DNA of 64,000 bases from Edaphochlamys debaryana (Eukaryota; Chlorophyta; Chlorophyceae; Chlamydomonadales). Positions 1 through 9,908 of this stretch are shown piece by piece. The stretch spans positions 1,488,001 to 1,552,000 of the forward strand of contig JAEHOE010000012.1 in the NCBI GenBank assembly GCA_016858145.1, written 5' to 3'. The notes below the pieces were generated by a model. That model made no database searches, had not been told where the DNA came from, and saw only the letters and a list, made by a program, of their open reading frames with translations. The stretch's first letter is position 1; each line of letters begins with the position of its first letter. Made by a program: the position numbers and the translations under genes.

Positions 1-3000
1 GGAGCAGCTTCGGGACCTGGCCCTGGAGCCGGGCTGTGTGGCGCTGCTGACGGGGCTGGCGTTCCGGGACGTGGGCATCCGCTACGGTGGGGCCGGGGTG
101 GGGGGCTGGGGTCGGGGGCTGGGGTGGGGGGCTGGGGTAGGGGACCAGGGTGGGGGGAAGGGGGGAAGGTGAATGTTGGAGTGTTGGAGAGCCAAGGGAG
201 AGGTAGAGCGGCAGCCAGCGAGCCAGATGTGCACTGGGGCGGGGGGAAGGGGAGGAGGTGGAAATTGCGCTGAAGGGGCCCGCTGAGGGCAAAGGCTTGC
301 GAGGAGGGGCGGGCGACAAGGCTGCGCCGGGGCGGACGGTCCGGCCCGGTGTCGTGGTACCGTGCCGCGGTCTGCAGTCCGGCCGCCGGGCGCTAAGCCG
401 CTGGGGCCGGCGCCTCATGTGTTTCCCTCCCACGCGCCACCTCACTCGCCGCCCCGCGTGCCTCTCCGCACGCCCGCAGCCCAGGAGCGCGCCCTGACGG
501 AGCAGATGGAGCTCGCGGCCTCCGTGGGGCTGCCCGTGGTGCTGTACGAGGTGTGGGGAGGTTGCGGGTGCACATTTTAAGGCGAGGCGGGGAGAAGGGG
601 GCAATGCGCTGCTCGGCGTCGCGTCCTCCCTCGCCAGGACAGCGATGCGATACGCGCGGCACGCAGGAGCCGTGTTCCTCCCCCGCCTGCCCTTACATTC
701 CCGCTCACCCCACTCCACCCCACCCCGACCCACCCCGCCCCGACCCACACGCCTGCCCCATGGACCCCCAGGTCCGCGCCGCCGAGGCCCTGTGCGAGCG
801 CATCCTCGAGTTCAGGGCCAGCGGCGCGGGCGAGGGCCGCGCGGCCTCCACCCGCCTGGCCGTGTTCAACTTCGGCGGCTCCCCCGAGGAGCTGCGGGCG
901 TACCTGGACCTGGGGTGCTACATCATGCTCACGGGTGAGGGGGGGGGGCGCAAGGAGCGGGGGGGGGGGGTAATTGCCAGCAAGGGATGCAGCAAGCCAG
1001 GGGCTAGGGGCGGGGCCCTGGCAGGGGTGGGTGGGAGTGAGGCAGGGGGGATGATGCATGGCTTCTGTCACAACTGCTGGTCTAACATCCCCCCACTGGC
1101 CCCCTTCCCAGGCCGCGTGTGCGACCAGACCGAGAAGGGCGAGGCGCTGCGGGCGCTGGCGGCCTCCGTCCCCCTGGACCGACTCATGCTCGCATCGGAC
1201 GCACCGCTGGCCACACCGCAGGTGGGGGCGGGGGGCACGCGGGGTGAGGGCGGTGGCGACCTTTGGGGCTCACATCGGGGCCCAATGCGAGCTTGGCTCG
1301 GGCAGAGCCAGACTGGTGGTATGCGCGCAGTCAGTCGAACTGCTGCGCTAGCAGCGTGCACCAAACGTGGCGGCTGTGTGACCTTGGGGCGCGGCGCCTG
1401 CTGCCTGGGGCCCTGCTCCTGTGCTACTGCTTACTTGGGTGCCTTTGCACCGTTGCACGCCCCCGGCAGAACATCAACGACGCATTCGTACGAGAGGGCC
1501 GCAACGAGCCCTCCAACCTGCCGTACGTGCTGGAGGCCCTGGCGCCCGCCTTCGGCATCCCCGCCGCCGAGCTGGCGGCCGCCACCCGCTGTACGACACT
1601 GGAGTTCTTCGGGATCAGGGAGGCGGCGGACGCGGCGGCGGAGGCGGCGGCAGCAGCGGCGGTGGGGACGTCTGAGGCGGCGGCTGGCGGCGGCGCGGGC
1701 CAGGAGGGACTGGAGCCGGAGGCGACGGCGGGGGAGAGGGGCACGGCGGCCGCTCCCAAGGGAGCAGAAAGCGGCGACGAGGAGGAGGGTGGCGAAGATG
1801 ACGAGCAAAATGAGGAGGAAGAGGAGGAGGAAGAGGAGGAGGAGCCGGCAGCAGCGGCTTCCGGCAAGCAGAAACAGCAGCAAAAGAAGAAGGGCGGCGG
1901 CGGCGGCGGCGCGGGCAAGGCAGCCAACCTCTTCGCCCAGCTCCAGCTCCAGGAGGAGGGGGAGGGCGACGGCAGCGAGGAAGGGGAGGAAGCCGACGGC
2001 GCCGAGGGCGCGGGCCGGGCCGCCGCCAGCGCCGGCGCAGGGCCCTCGGGCTCTTCCTCCGCCGCGGCGGGCGGCGGCGCCGCGGGCCGCCGCGGCGCTG
2101 GGGCCGGCAGGCCGGCGCCGCGCAATTTTGTGGCGGAGTACGCGGCCGCGGCGGCGGCCAAGGGCCCGGTGGCGGGCCCCCGTGTGAGCTACGCCTGCCG
2201 CGGCTGCCGCTCGGTGCTGTTCAGTGAGGCGGACACGGAGCCCCACGCGGACGAGGAGCGGGCGCTGTTCGCGTCGACAAAGTGGGTAGGGGCTGCTGGG
2301 TGGGTGGGTGGGGGGCTGCGGAGCAGCCGCTAAGGAGGGTTGGCTGTGGAGTTTGGTCAATGCAGCATAGGGTGTACTCCAGTGGCTGTGCGATCCGTGC
2401 GAGCGCGGCTGGAGGCTGGGGAGTCGAAGGGCTGGTGCGTCCGTCAGGCGGCACGTTGGGTGCCCGAGAGCAGTGGCCCCCGCTCCGCCTCCCCCCGCCC
2501 GCAGGCCCCGGCGCAAGGGCCGCGGCAAGCGCGGTGACGACTCGGAGGCAGCGCTCTGCTCCTACCACTTCCTCGGCAAGCCCCTGGCCTGGATGGAGGT
2601 GAGCAGGCACGGTGGGGGGCTTTGCGGGTGTGCGGCAGCGGGTGTGCCGGCGCACGGTGCATCCTGCCGTTGGGCTTGAGGGGGTGGCAGGCGCCAGGCA
2701 CGGCCTGCGGAGTCCGCACGACCCCATCTTGGCTACCCGCACGCCCAGCCTGCGCTGCCTCTCGCCGGCTACCGGTACCCGTATCCTCGCGCCTGACCCC
2801 GGTCTCCATCTTCCCCCCGCCCCGCGCAGACGTGCATGCAGGCGGAGGACGGCGCGGCGCTGGGCGAGGGCCGCCTGGTGTGCCCCACCTGCTCGTCCAA
2901 GCTGGGCAAATGGGCGCTGGCGGGGGCGGACGAGGAGCAGCACCTGGGGGCGGCGGGGGGCGGCGGCGGCGGCCGCGGCGCGGGGCGCGGAGGGCGCGGC

Positions 3001-3877
3001 GGCGCGGGCGAGGGCGGCGGCATCCAGTGCGCGTGCGGGGTGGTGGTGCCTGCACCAGCGTACGGGCTGCTGCGGGCGCGGCTGGACATCCTGGACGCTC
3101 AGGTGGGGAGGGGGGGGAAGGGGAGGGGAGAGGGAGGCATGGAAGGGCGGGGGGAGGGGGGGTAAATGAGGTTCAATAACCACCCTTAAGGCCCACCGGA
3201 GCTGTGGCCCTCGCATTTAAGCCCTCGGCCTGGACCCGCCGCCCCCCCACCCTCGCCCATGCACCCCCTGTTCCCTCCCCCTTCCCCCTTCCCCCTTCCC
3301 CCCCCCCTGCAGCTGGACATTGCCTCCGCCGTGCAGGCCTCCCTGGACGCCTACGAGCAGGGCGGCCAGGAGGAGCCCAGCTCCAGCAGCGGTGAGGACG
3401 GCGGCGGGAAAAAGAAGCGCGGCAAGCAGAAGCGCAACAAGACCGCCAACTTCAGCAGCTTCAGGTGGGAATCGTGGGAGTCGCGGGACTGGGCTCTCAG
3501 GGGACCTGTTCACAACTGAGGTGACTGCCTGTCAGACTGCGACTGACGGGGGCCCCACCTGCGGAAGTGGCTCGATCAGTGGGCCCTAAATCGGTGACTA
3601 AGACCAAGGGGGGGCCTTGCGTGTCTCAGCGAGAGGAACTCGTGGCCCGCTTGGCTTGCGCGCTGATGCTCGTTCCGCGACTGCCGCCCGGATTTCTCGC
3701 AGGAACAAGAACTTCGGGTTCAGGGTCAAGGACCAGAAGGCGCTGCAGGAGAGCGTGGTGGCGACAGTGGGGGCCGACAAGGAGGACAAGGCGGGGGCAG
3801 GCGCGGGGGGCGGCCGCAGGGGAGGCAAGGAGGCGCTGGGGGCGGTGCGGGAGGACGGCGACGATGGGTCGGATTAG
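1..3877 (+). CDS. TatD-like domain fused to a Yvh1/DUSP12-type zinc-binding domain (5' end missing)
   Basis: Exons: 1-86 (codons from base 2), 480-550, 772-934, 1112-1221, 1470-2281, 2505-2598, 2830-3102, 3313-3464, 3703-3877 (stop TAG). The frame closes across eight introns and gives at least 644 residues. The first roughly 170 residues resemble the TatD metal-dependent DNase fold: PVVLYE, FNFGGSPEEL..YLDLGCYI, LMLASDAPLATP and a C-terminal NINDAF..NEPSNLPYVLEALA segment. The usual metal ligands look lost: the Glu of GEIGLD, the His of PVxLH and the His of HCFxG. Only the Asp of SDAP remains, so activity is doubtful. An acidic, Ala/Gly/Glu-rich linker follows (about residues 185-390). The C-terminal part matches the Yvh1/DUSP12 zinc domain: YACRGCRSVLF, CSYHFLGKPLAWME, LVCPTCSSKLGKW, IQCACGVVVPAPAYGLLRARLD. 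In yeast Yvh1 this domain acts in 60S ribosome maturation. A similar role here is inference. The start codon lies upstream of the window. Confidence 0.85.
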
Positions 3878-4152
3878 GCGGGGAGGGGGGCGATGGGTTC
3901 TGTGGGGTAGGGGCAAGGTAGGGGGCTGGGGGAATGCAGGATGGAGGTGGCCGCAGTTGGACGGGGGAGCTCGATGGGAGCCTGCGCAGTGCGGAAGAGG
4001 CGGGATCCGTGTCCGGTGGAAGCAGATGTGGGCGGAGGGGCCGGATCCGTCTGAAGTGGAGGGGCAGCTGAAGTAGAAGAGCTTTGCCCCGCCCGCGCAC
4101 ATAGACCACCATATTGCCGATGCACTTCACACTGCTACAGTAGAACGCAGGG

Positions 4153-6770
4153 ATGAACACCACGGACTATGACCGCATTCAAGCCATTGTCAATCTGCCT
4201 TATGGCGCCTGCCCCAATGCGTCCGTGCTTCGACGTCGCTTCCCAACGTGAGCAGCGTTGAGCTTGCGGAGAGCCGACCTTGAAGGAGAAGCGAGCAAAG
4301 CTTGCCGACAGCTTGCGAATCGCAATGCCGCCCGTGCTGGCTGCAGGGTGAAGCCGGAGACGTGGATGGCGATGTATGGTCAGGAGCAGCAGTACAAGGT
4401 CATTAGGAGCCACCACCTGCACAAGGCCAGCGTGATGCAGTATTTGGAGCGGTGCGTTCACGCCGCTCGGTTCCCGTGCCAGGGCCATTTGCTTACTAAA
4501 AATAGAGGGCAACGTAGCGGGTTCCCGCGGCTCTCCAACACACGGGCACGCGCGCGTATACCCGCTTGCCCCCCTTCCCCCTGGCCAGGTACATGTCCGG
4601 CGACGACATCCTGCAGCTCAGCGCCGACGTGGACTTCCCGCCCTGCATGCTCCTGCGCCGCATGCTGGAGCGCCTCATCGATGCACCCAAGCAGGTGGGC
4701 ACTGCCGGCCCCGCCCTGGACTGGGATGGACAGGCCAAGGTCCACCATGCCCTTCCACCACCACCCCGTTCCGCCCCAAGCCAAGCCCCTTCCGCCCCCG
4801 GCTCACCCCCCCCCCCTAACCCCACCTACCTTCGCCCGCCCCCAAAACCGTGCCCCATCACCGGCTCCTCCCCGGCTCCCGGCCTCACGCCCACCCGCCC
4901 CCCACCCCCCTGCGACTATATAGTGCTTCGGGATAGCGTTCAGCCGCCGCTGCCTACGCCACTTTCAGCTCCAGCCTCAGCGCACGCCTCTTCCGCGGAC
5001 ACCCGAACCTATCATGGACACTGTGGCGGTATGTACCTTCTCCGGCAATCCCACTAACCATTCGACGCTCTCCCGCTTATCAGCTTCAAACACCCCCACC
5101 CCCCCACCCCTTTCCTCACAGGCCGTGGGCGAGGTGCTCCGCCACCCCGAGCGCCTGGACGCCGCCCTGGTGCCCGGCGCCCCCCCGGAGCTCATCGCGC
5201 GGCTGCGGGCGGACGTGGTGCGCTGCGTGCACGCGGACTGCAGCTACTCGCCCCTCAGCGACGTGGCCAAGCAGGTGGGCGCGGGGAGGGGCGTGGGCTG
5301 CAGAAGCGGAGATGAGCGAGTGCGAGGGGGGCGGGGGTGTTGGGTGGATTAGCCGGGGTCGGCCGGTAGGTAGCTTCCGTTCCCAGAATGCGCCACCCAC
5401 ACGATAATGGCCACGCCCGCACGACTCTTCCACCCCTGCTACCCGTGCTACGGGTAACCCACGACAACCGCTTGCCCATCCTTCCCCGCGCCTGGTAGCC
5501 ACCCATGCGGCTGTAATGCCTGCCCACGTGCCCACCCGCCCACGCCCCCAGGCCACGGGCCTCGAGTACGAGCTGTACCTGCAGCAGCGCCTGGCGGCCG
5601 CGCGGCTGCCCTTCTGGAGCGAGAGCGAGCTGCGGCAGCTGGGCTTCCACAAGACGCCCGACTGCAAGCTCAAGGCGGGTGTGTGGCGGGGGATGGGGGA
5701 ACGAGGAGATTACCGTAAGCGTGTGCCTGGAGGGACGGCCTGGAGTTATAAGGGCCGGTTGAGATGCCTCCAGAGGGAGGGCAGTGTGCATGGCCGGGCC
5801 CAGCGCCTGCACCACACCCCTGACCCTGGCCCCTGGCCCTGGCTCCCCCGTCCCCCCCGCCCCCCGCCCCCAGGTGCCCATGGCCGTGCGCACCCGCTCC
5901 GGCTCCGAGCACCTGGTGTGCTGGGTGGACTCCAAGGCCACCTTCGGGGACGCGCGCACGCACGTCAAGCAGGTGGAGGAGCAGTACGCCACGTACGTCA
6001 ACAGGTACGGCGGTTATAAATGTACTGCTGAGGAGAGGACGTTGGAGAATGGGGTCGGGGTTTGGGGGCCATGTCGCCCATGGGCTTCGCCTCCAAGCCG
6101 CACCCGTGTCGCTGTAACTTGTGGCGCGTGGTCCTCATAACGCCTTCCTCGCCTGCCGTACAGGTACGGCCCCGGCATGGTGATCTACTGGTTCGGGTTC
6201 GTGGAGTCGCTCAACACGGACCCCCTGGTGCTGCTGTGCGACGACTTCCCCGAGGAGGGGGCCATCATCCGCATACAGGCACGGGGGGTGGGGTTGGGGG
6301 CCCGCGTGAAATCCGCACCTTTTGAAATCCACGCGAGGGCGCGAGCCCGGCGTTCGACTAGCTGCATGAGGGACGGGTGCGGTTGTGGTGGGTGCTATGG
6401 CTGGGGTGGTCGCGTAGGGTTTTGTTGTGGGATCCGGCTCTCGCTCGACGATGGGCTTATCGCGTGGCGCTTGACTCCTGCCGCCGCTCATCCCGCCGCC
6501 GCCGCTCAGGACTGCCTGGCGGACCCCAAGGCCGCTGCCGCCAAGCCGCAGCCGCAGCCACTGGCGGCGGCTGCCAAGCCGGCGGCCGTGCAGCCCCAGG
6601 CCCTTGACCAGGTCCAGGCCCAGGCCCAGACTCAAGCAACGCCCGCCATGGAGCCGAAGGGGGGGGCGCGGTCCACAGACGATGCGGCGGAGCCCAAGGC
6701 GGTGGTGGAGGGCACTGAGCCGACCGGTGGCTGGTGGGTTGGCGCGCTCTCTTGGCGTGGAAGGGTTTGA
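4153..6770 (+). CDS. CDIN1: CDIN1 (C15orf41)-like PD-(D/E)XK nuclease
   Basis: Exons: 4153-4247, 4347-4451, 4589-4694, 5122-5274, 5552 to 5674 or 5680, 5874-6004, 6164 to about 6287, then 6510 onward. The N-terminus (MNTTDYDRIQAIVNL, RRRFPT) and the core match animal CDIN1, the partner of codanin-1: MSGDDILQLSADVDFPP, LRQLGFHKTPDCKLK, CWVDSKATFGDARTH, YGPGMVIYWFGF. The Asp of KTPD and the DSK triad fit the D..(D/E)xK active site. After IIRIQ, where the animal protein nearly ends, an Ala/Gln/Pro-rich tail follows. The stop at 6770 is the simplest choice. A further splice at 6727 to 6889 would extend the protein to 7379. The intron after KLK either uses a GC donor at 5675 or a poor GT donor at 5681. 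In animals CDIN1 is nuclear and linked to erythroid chromatin. Its algal role is unknown. Confidence 0.85.
4918..5108 (+). repeat. dispersed intronic repeat, copy A
   Basis: Lies in the CDIN1 intron 4695-5121. It starts with AGTGCTTCGGGATAGCG, continues with CAGCCGCCGCTGCCTACGCC and GGCGGTATGTACCT, and ends in TTCAAACACCCCCACC. The same ordered blocks occur on the other strand at 34728-34912. Likely a short non-autonomous mobile element; its class is not known. Confidence 0.55.
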
Positions 6771-7675
6771 CGGCCTGCCGTGAAGGAGCGAGCGAGCGCG
6801 GATCAAGGCTTCACGTCGTCTGCTCCCCAAGCACCGCACGCAGGGGGCCATTCTCCGTTTACAGCATGCCCGCCGTGCACCCCCGCAGAACGGTACCAGG
6901 CGCGGGCTCGGCCGCCCAAGGCCATCCATGCCCCAGGGCCAAAGGGGCCGCGATCACGCACCACAGCGCGCCTCTACCTTCGGCCTCAGCGGGCTCCCCT
7001 AGCTGCGGCCTCGGCCGACCTCCACTGGTCGACGGCGCCACAGCAACGCCCCGCCCTGCAACCACACGGCAGGAGGCGCCAGCTGGTGCAGCCCCTCCCC
7101 GACCGCCACCGCCACCGCGGCTTGGCCCCCCTAGTCCACCTCTGCCCCCAAGTCCACACCGGGCCCCTGGGGGGGACACGTACGACCTCATACAGCCGCC
7201 GTAAGCCCCCAGCGCCAGGCCTGGGGCGCAGGAGTGAAGACCGCAACGGAGCTGGGGCGCAGCGGGGTCAGCGACTGTGGGCCACTGCCCCCAATGGAGC
7301 CAATAGGCTGCCCCTTGATCAGCATGGCCCCCTTCGGGCAATTGACGGAGGCGGCCCTGGATCCCTGGCGGGGCCTTAGAGCCGCCAATGCCCGTTACAG
7401 AGGGACGGACACTGGTGCCCCGGGCCCAGGGCCGGCGCCCGACGGCCTGTGACGCACGCCGATGCTGTGCCTACAAGGGCCGCTAGCGCGCTTGCCCTTC
7501 TTGACAGCATGCACGCCACGCGCAGTCGGGGGGAAGCCGTGGTACCCTTGGCAGAGGGTGCCCGCAGTGCTGGGCACGAGGGGTGTGCTCAGCAGACGCT
7601 GCGAGGGCTCATGGAGGGGGGGTGATGAGAGGAGTCTGGGATGGTAGGGATAAGGCTTGTGACTGCGGCACACCG

Positions 7676-7680
7676 TGTAA
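7676..7680 (+). terminator. CDIN1: TGTAA poly(A) signal candidate
   Basis: TGTAA is the usual poly(A) signal of volvocine algae. This copy lies about 300 bases after the longer of two possible CDIN1 stops (7379) and 900 after the shorter (6770), in otherwise gene-free sequence. Confidence 0.4.
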
Positions 7681-8075
7681 CCGCTCCGCTCTGAGAGTCA
7701 GATTGCTACAGTGCCGTTGTTCCTGTCTGTCGCTCGGCCTCTCCCTCTTTCTGTCGCGTTGCGCACAGCCTAGTTGCGTTCAGCTGCATCACCCTTCGTC
7801 GTCGTCCGGACTACGCTGCACGGCCCCTGCGAGCATAGAACTCCCCTGCTCAGCGTGCGGCTCGGCCCTCAGCAAGGCTAGCGCCCGGACCAGGCAAGGC
7901 GGCACTAGCCGCGAGCGCTGGGAGAGAGAGCACGTTGTGGTCAGGGGGGGGGTAGGTTCGTCCCAGACATACATCACGCCTCGAATGGAAAGCGTTCGGC
8001 GAGAGGAGCCCAAATCCGCTTTCAGATTTCAAACCGGAGGTTTTATTGCAAAGTTCTGAGCCCCCAAAGTTTGGA

Positions 8076-8640
8076 GTAGGTAGTAGGTCGGGGGGGCCCC
8101 GGGGATTTCGTCAACGTGCGTCTGTGGGTTTTGTCAGGAGGCCCTACACGCCGTTCTGACCCCTCCGAAGGCCTTCTCCAGCACTAGGTGCCTCTATTAC
8201 AGCAGTATACCACGGGTAGCAGCGAAGGGGGGCCCCACGGTCAGTTGGGGCCAGCCATGTCGGCATGCCCTGGCATGCCGCCCTGCAAGCCGCTCCCCTT
8301 CCGCACAAGGACCGTCCCCCCCGCACTGCCAATCGCTGCCAACCGATGTGCGAGTATCTGATGTACCGTTGACGGCATGTGAGGTGCCAACGGTGGATGG
8401 CGGTTGGGGTTGGGGTTCAGGACATGGTCAATGTCAACGCACTAACTTCGCCGCACGCATGTGCAGACCGTGCAGAGGGATAAGGAATACGACAAGCAGA
8501 CCGTAACCGTCGGAACGGTACGAAATGGCTGACATTTAGGCCTTGTACGGCAGTGTCGTGTGCCGTACGGCAGGGTAGGTAGTAGGTCCGGGGGGGTCCG
8601 GGGGTTTTGCGGCATGATGTCCGGGGGTTTCGTTCCTGCC
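8076..8640. repeat. pair of GTAGGTAGTAGGTC direct repeats
   Basis: GTAGGTAGTAGGTC at 8076-8089 and again at 8575-8588, each followed by a G-rich stretch (GGGGGG, then CCGGGG) and a TTTCGT block further on. The copies are 499 bp apart in non-coding DNA. They may be the ends of a small element or two copies of a dispersed repeat. Confidence 0.4.
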
Positions 8641-9908
8641 CCCCCCCCCTGTTGAGGTAAACAAAACTAGAGTATGCGGCTAGCAGCGGAGCAGGCACTG
8701 GCAAAGTTACAAGAAACTCTCGTCCGAGCTCTTCCCGAATGCAGGTGGCCAAAATCAGTGCAGTCAAGGGGGACCGCGGAGACTCCTCCAGTCAGAGCAA
8801 CGTGTTGGCTCGTCATAATCGGTCCCCGAATGGTGATGTGCATGCAAGACACAAGCAAGAATGGGCACACCGGATAGACGGGGTGCACACCAGCAACGGG
8901 ACACAGACAGCATTCGCGTAAGGATAGCCCAAGCCCAGCTCAACCGCCACACACCTACCGTCACACTTGTTCAAGCATAAATCTGAGACCTTATGACCGA
9001 GAACGGATATCCATCCATTGTTTGCGCTCACCACTCGGGTTGCCCCAGCTTGGCCCCGCCACCTTCCACCCCGCGCACAGCCACCCCAGGCTGCCTTTAT
9101 CCAGCCGCCAAAACTCAACTTGGCACGAGCCAAGTTTGACTCGGCCCAAGATTGCCACGAAGCGTGTGTGAGTCACTAGCATTTACGTAACTTGTGCTCA
9201 AAGGATGCAAGTGTGCAGGAGCGTGAAGCCCCCCGTGACACCAAGAATGCAGAATAGCACGCAACCACGAAGCCTGCAAGTCGCCGTGCGGTTGGGGCGT
9301 TGTATAGGCTCCAAAGCTTCTCACGTGACTCATGTCCCAAGCAACAATATAATAACCTTGCCCTTGCAAAAGCGCATTACGCAGTGCCGCCCCCCGTCGT
9401 ACAAAGCAAAATACGGACGGCGTACCGGTGCTGTTGTGTTTGTGATCTCGGAAACATTTTAAGCCCTCTAGGGGTAGTCAATCGCACTCCCATGCCCCGA
9501 GCTGCGTCTCGCCTGCAGGCGCCCATCAGAAGTCAGCCAGCGCCCCTTCAGGTGCCAGCCCATCGTGTCCTGTCAATATATGACAACTGCAGCATTAGCC
9601 AACCGCGTCTCGCTCAGGCCGCTCAGCCCCGGATGTGTGTTCGGGAATGAATTGGACGGCGGCTGGCCGTCTGAAAGCCGACTTTCAAGCGCTTGAAAAC
9701 CCATCCACCCCACAGCATTCTTCTCCCGCCAAGGGTAAGCAAGCACATGTAAGCATCCCCGCTCACACCTGCACGCCCCCCAAACCCTCCGCCGTGTCGG
9801 CGCCCCCCCACGCCCCTCCCCTCACTCCCTAACCCCCATTCCTCCCCCACCCCACCCCTTGGCCCGCTCAAGCGCAGCCACGCACCCGGCTGGGGTCCAC
9901 GCCCGCGC

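Larger units (their letters stand above)
6771..9908. other. convergent intergenic region
   Basis: Three kb between two genes that face each other. It holds the CDIN1 3' UTR (possibly a last coding exon at 6889-7379) and DNA less GC-rich than the genes, without convincing coding sequence. A TTACA at 8707-8711 is the only poly(A)-like signal I noticed for the minus-strand gene, about 1.2 kb past its stop. A short direct repeat is listed separately. Confidence 0.6.

Noticed and set aside
553..2187. 544-codon plus-strand frame overlapping the TatD gene
   Set aside because: Shadow frame: it reads through introns and becomes an Arg/Pro-rich translation of the acidic linker in another frame.
646..2188. 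Arg-rich minus- and plus-strand frames as antisense proteins
   Set aside because: Products of GCC/GGC-rich codons read in other frames; no start or splice logic.
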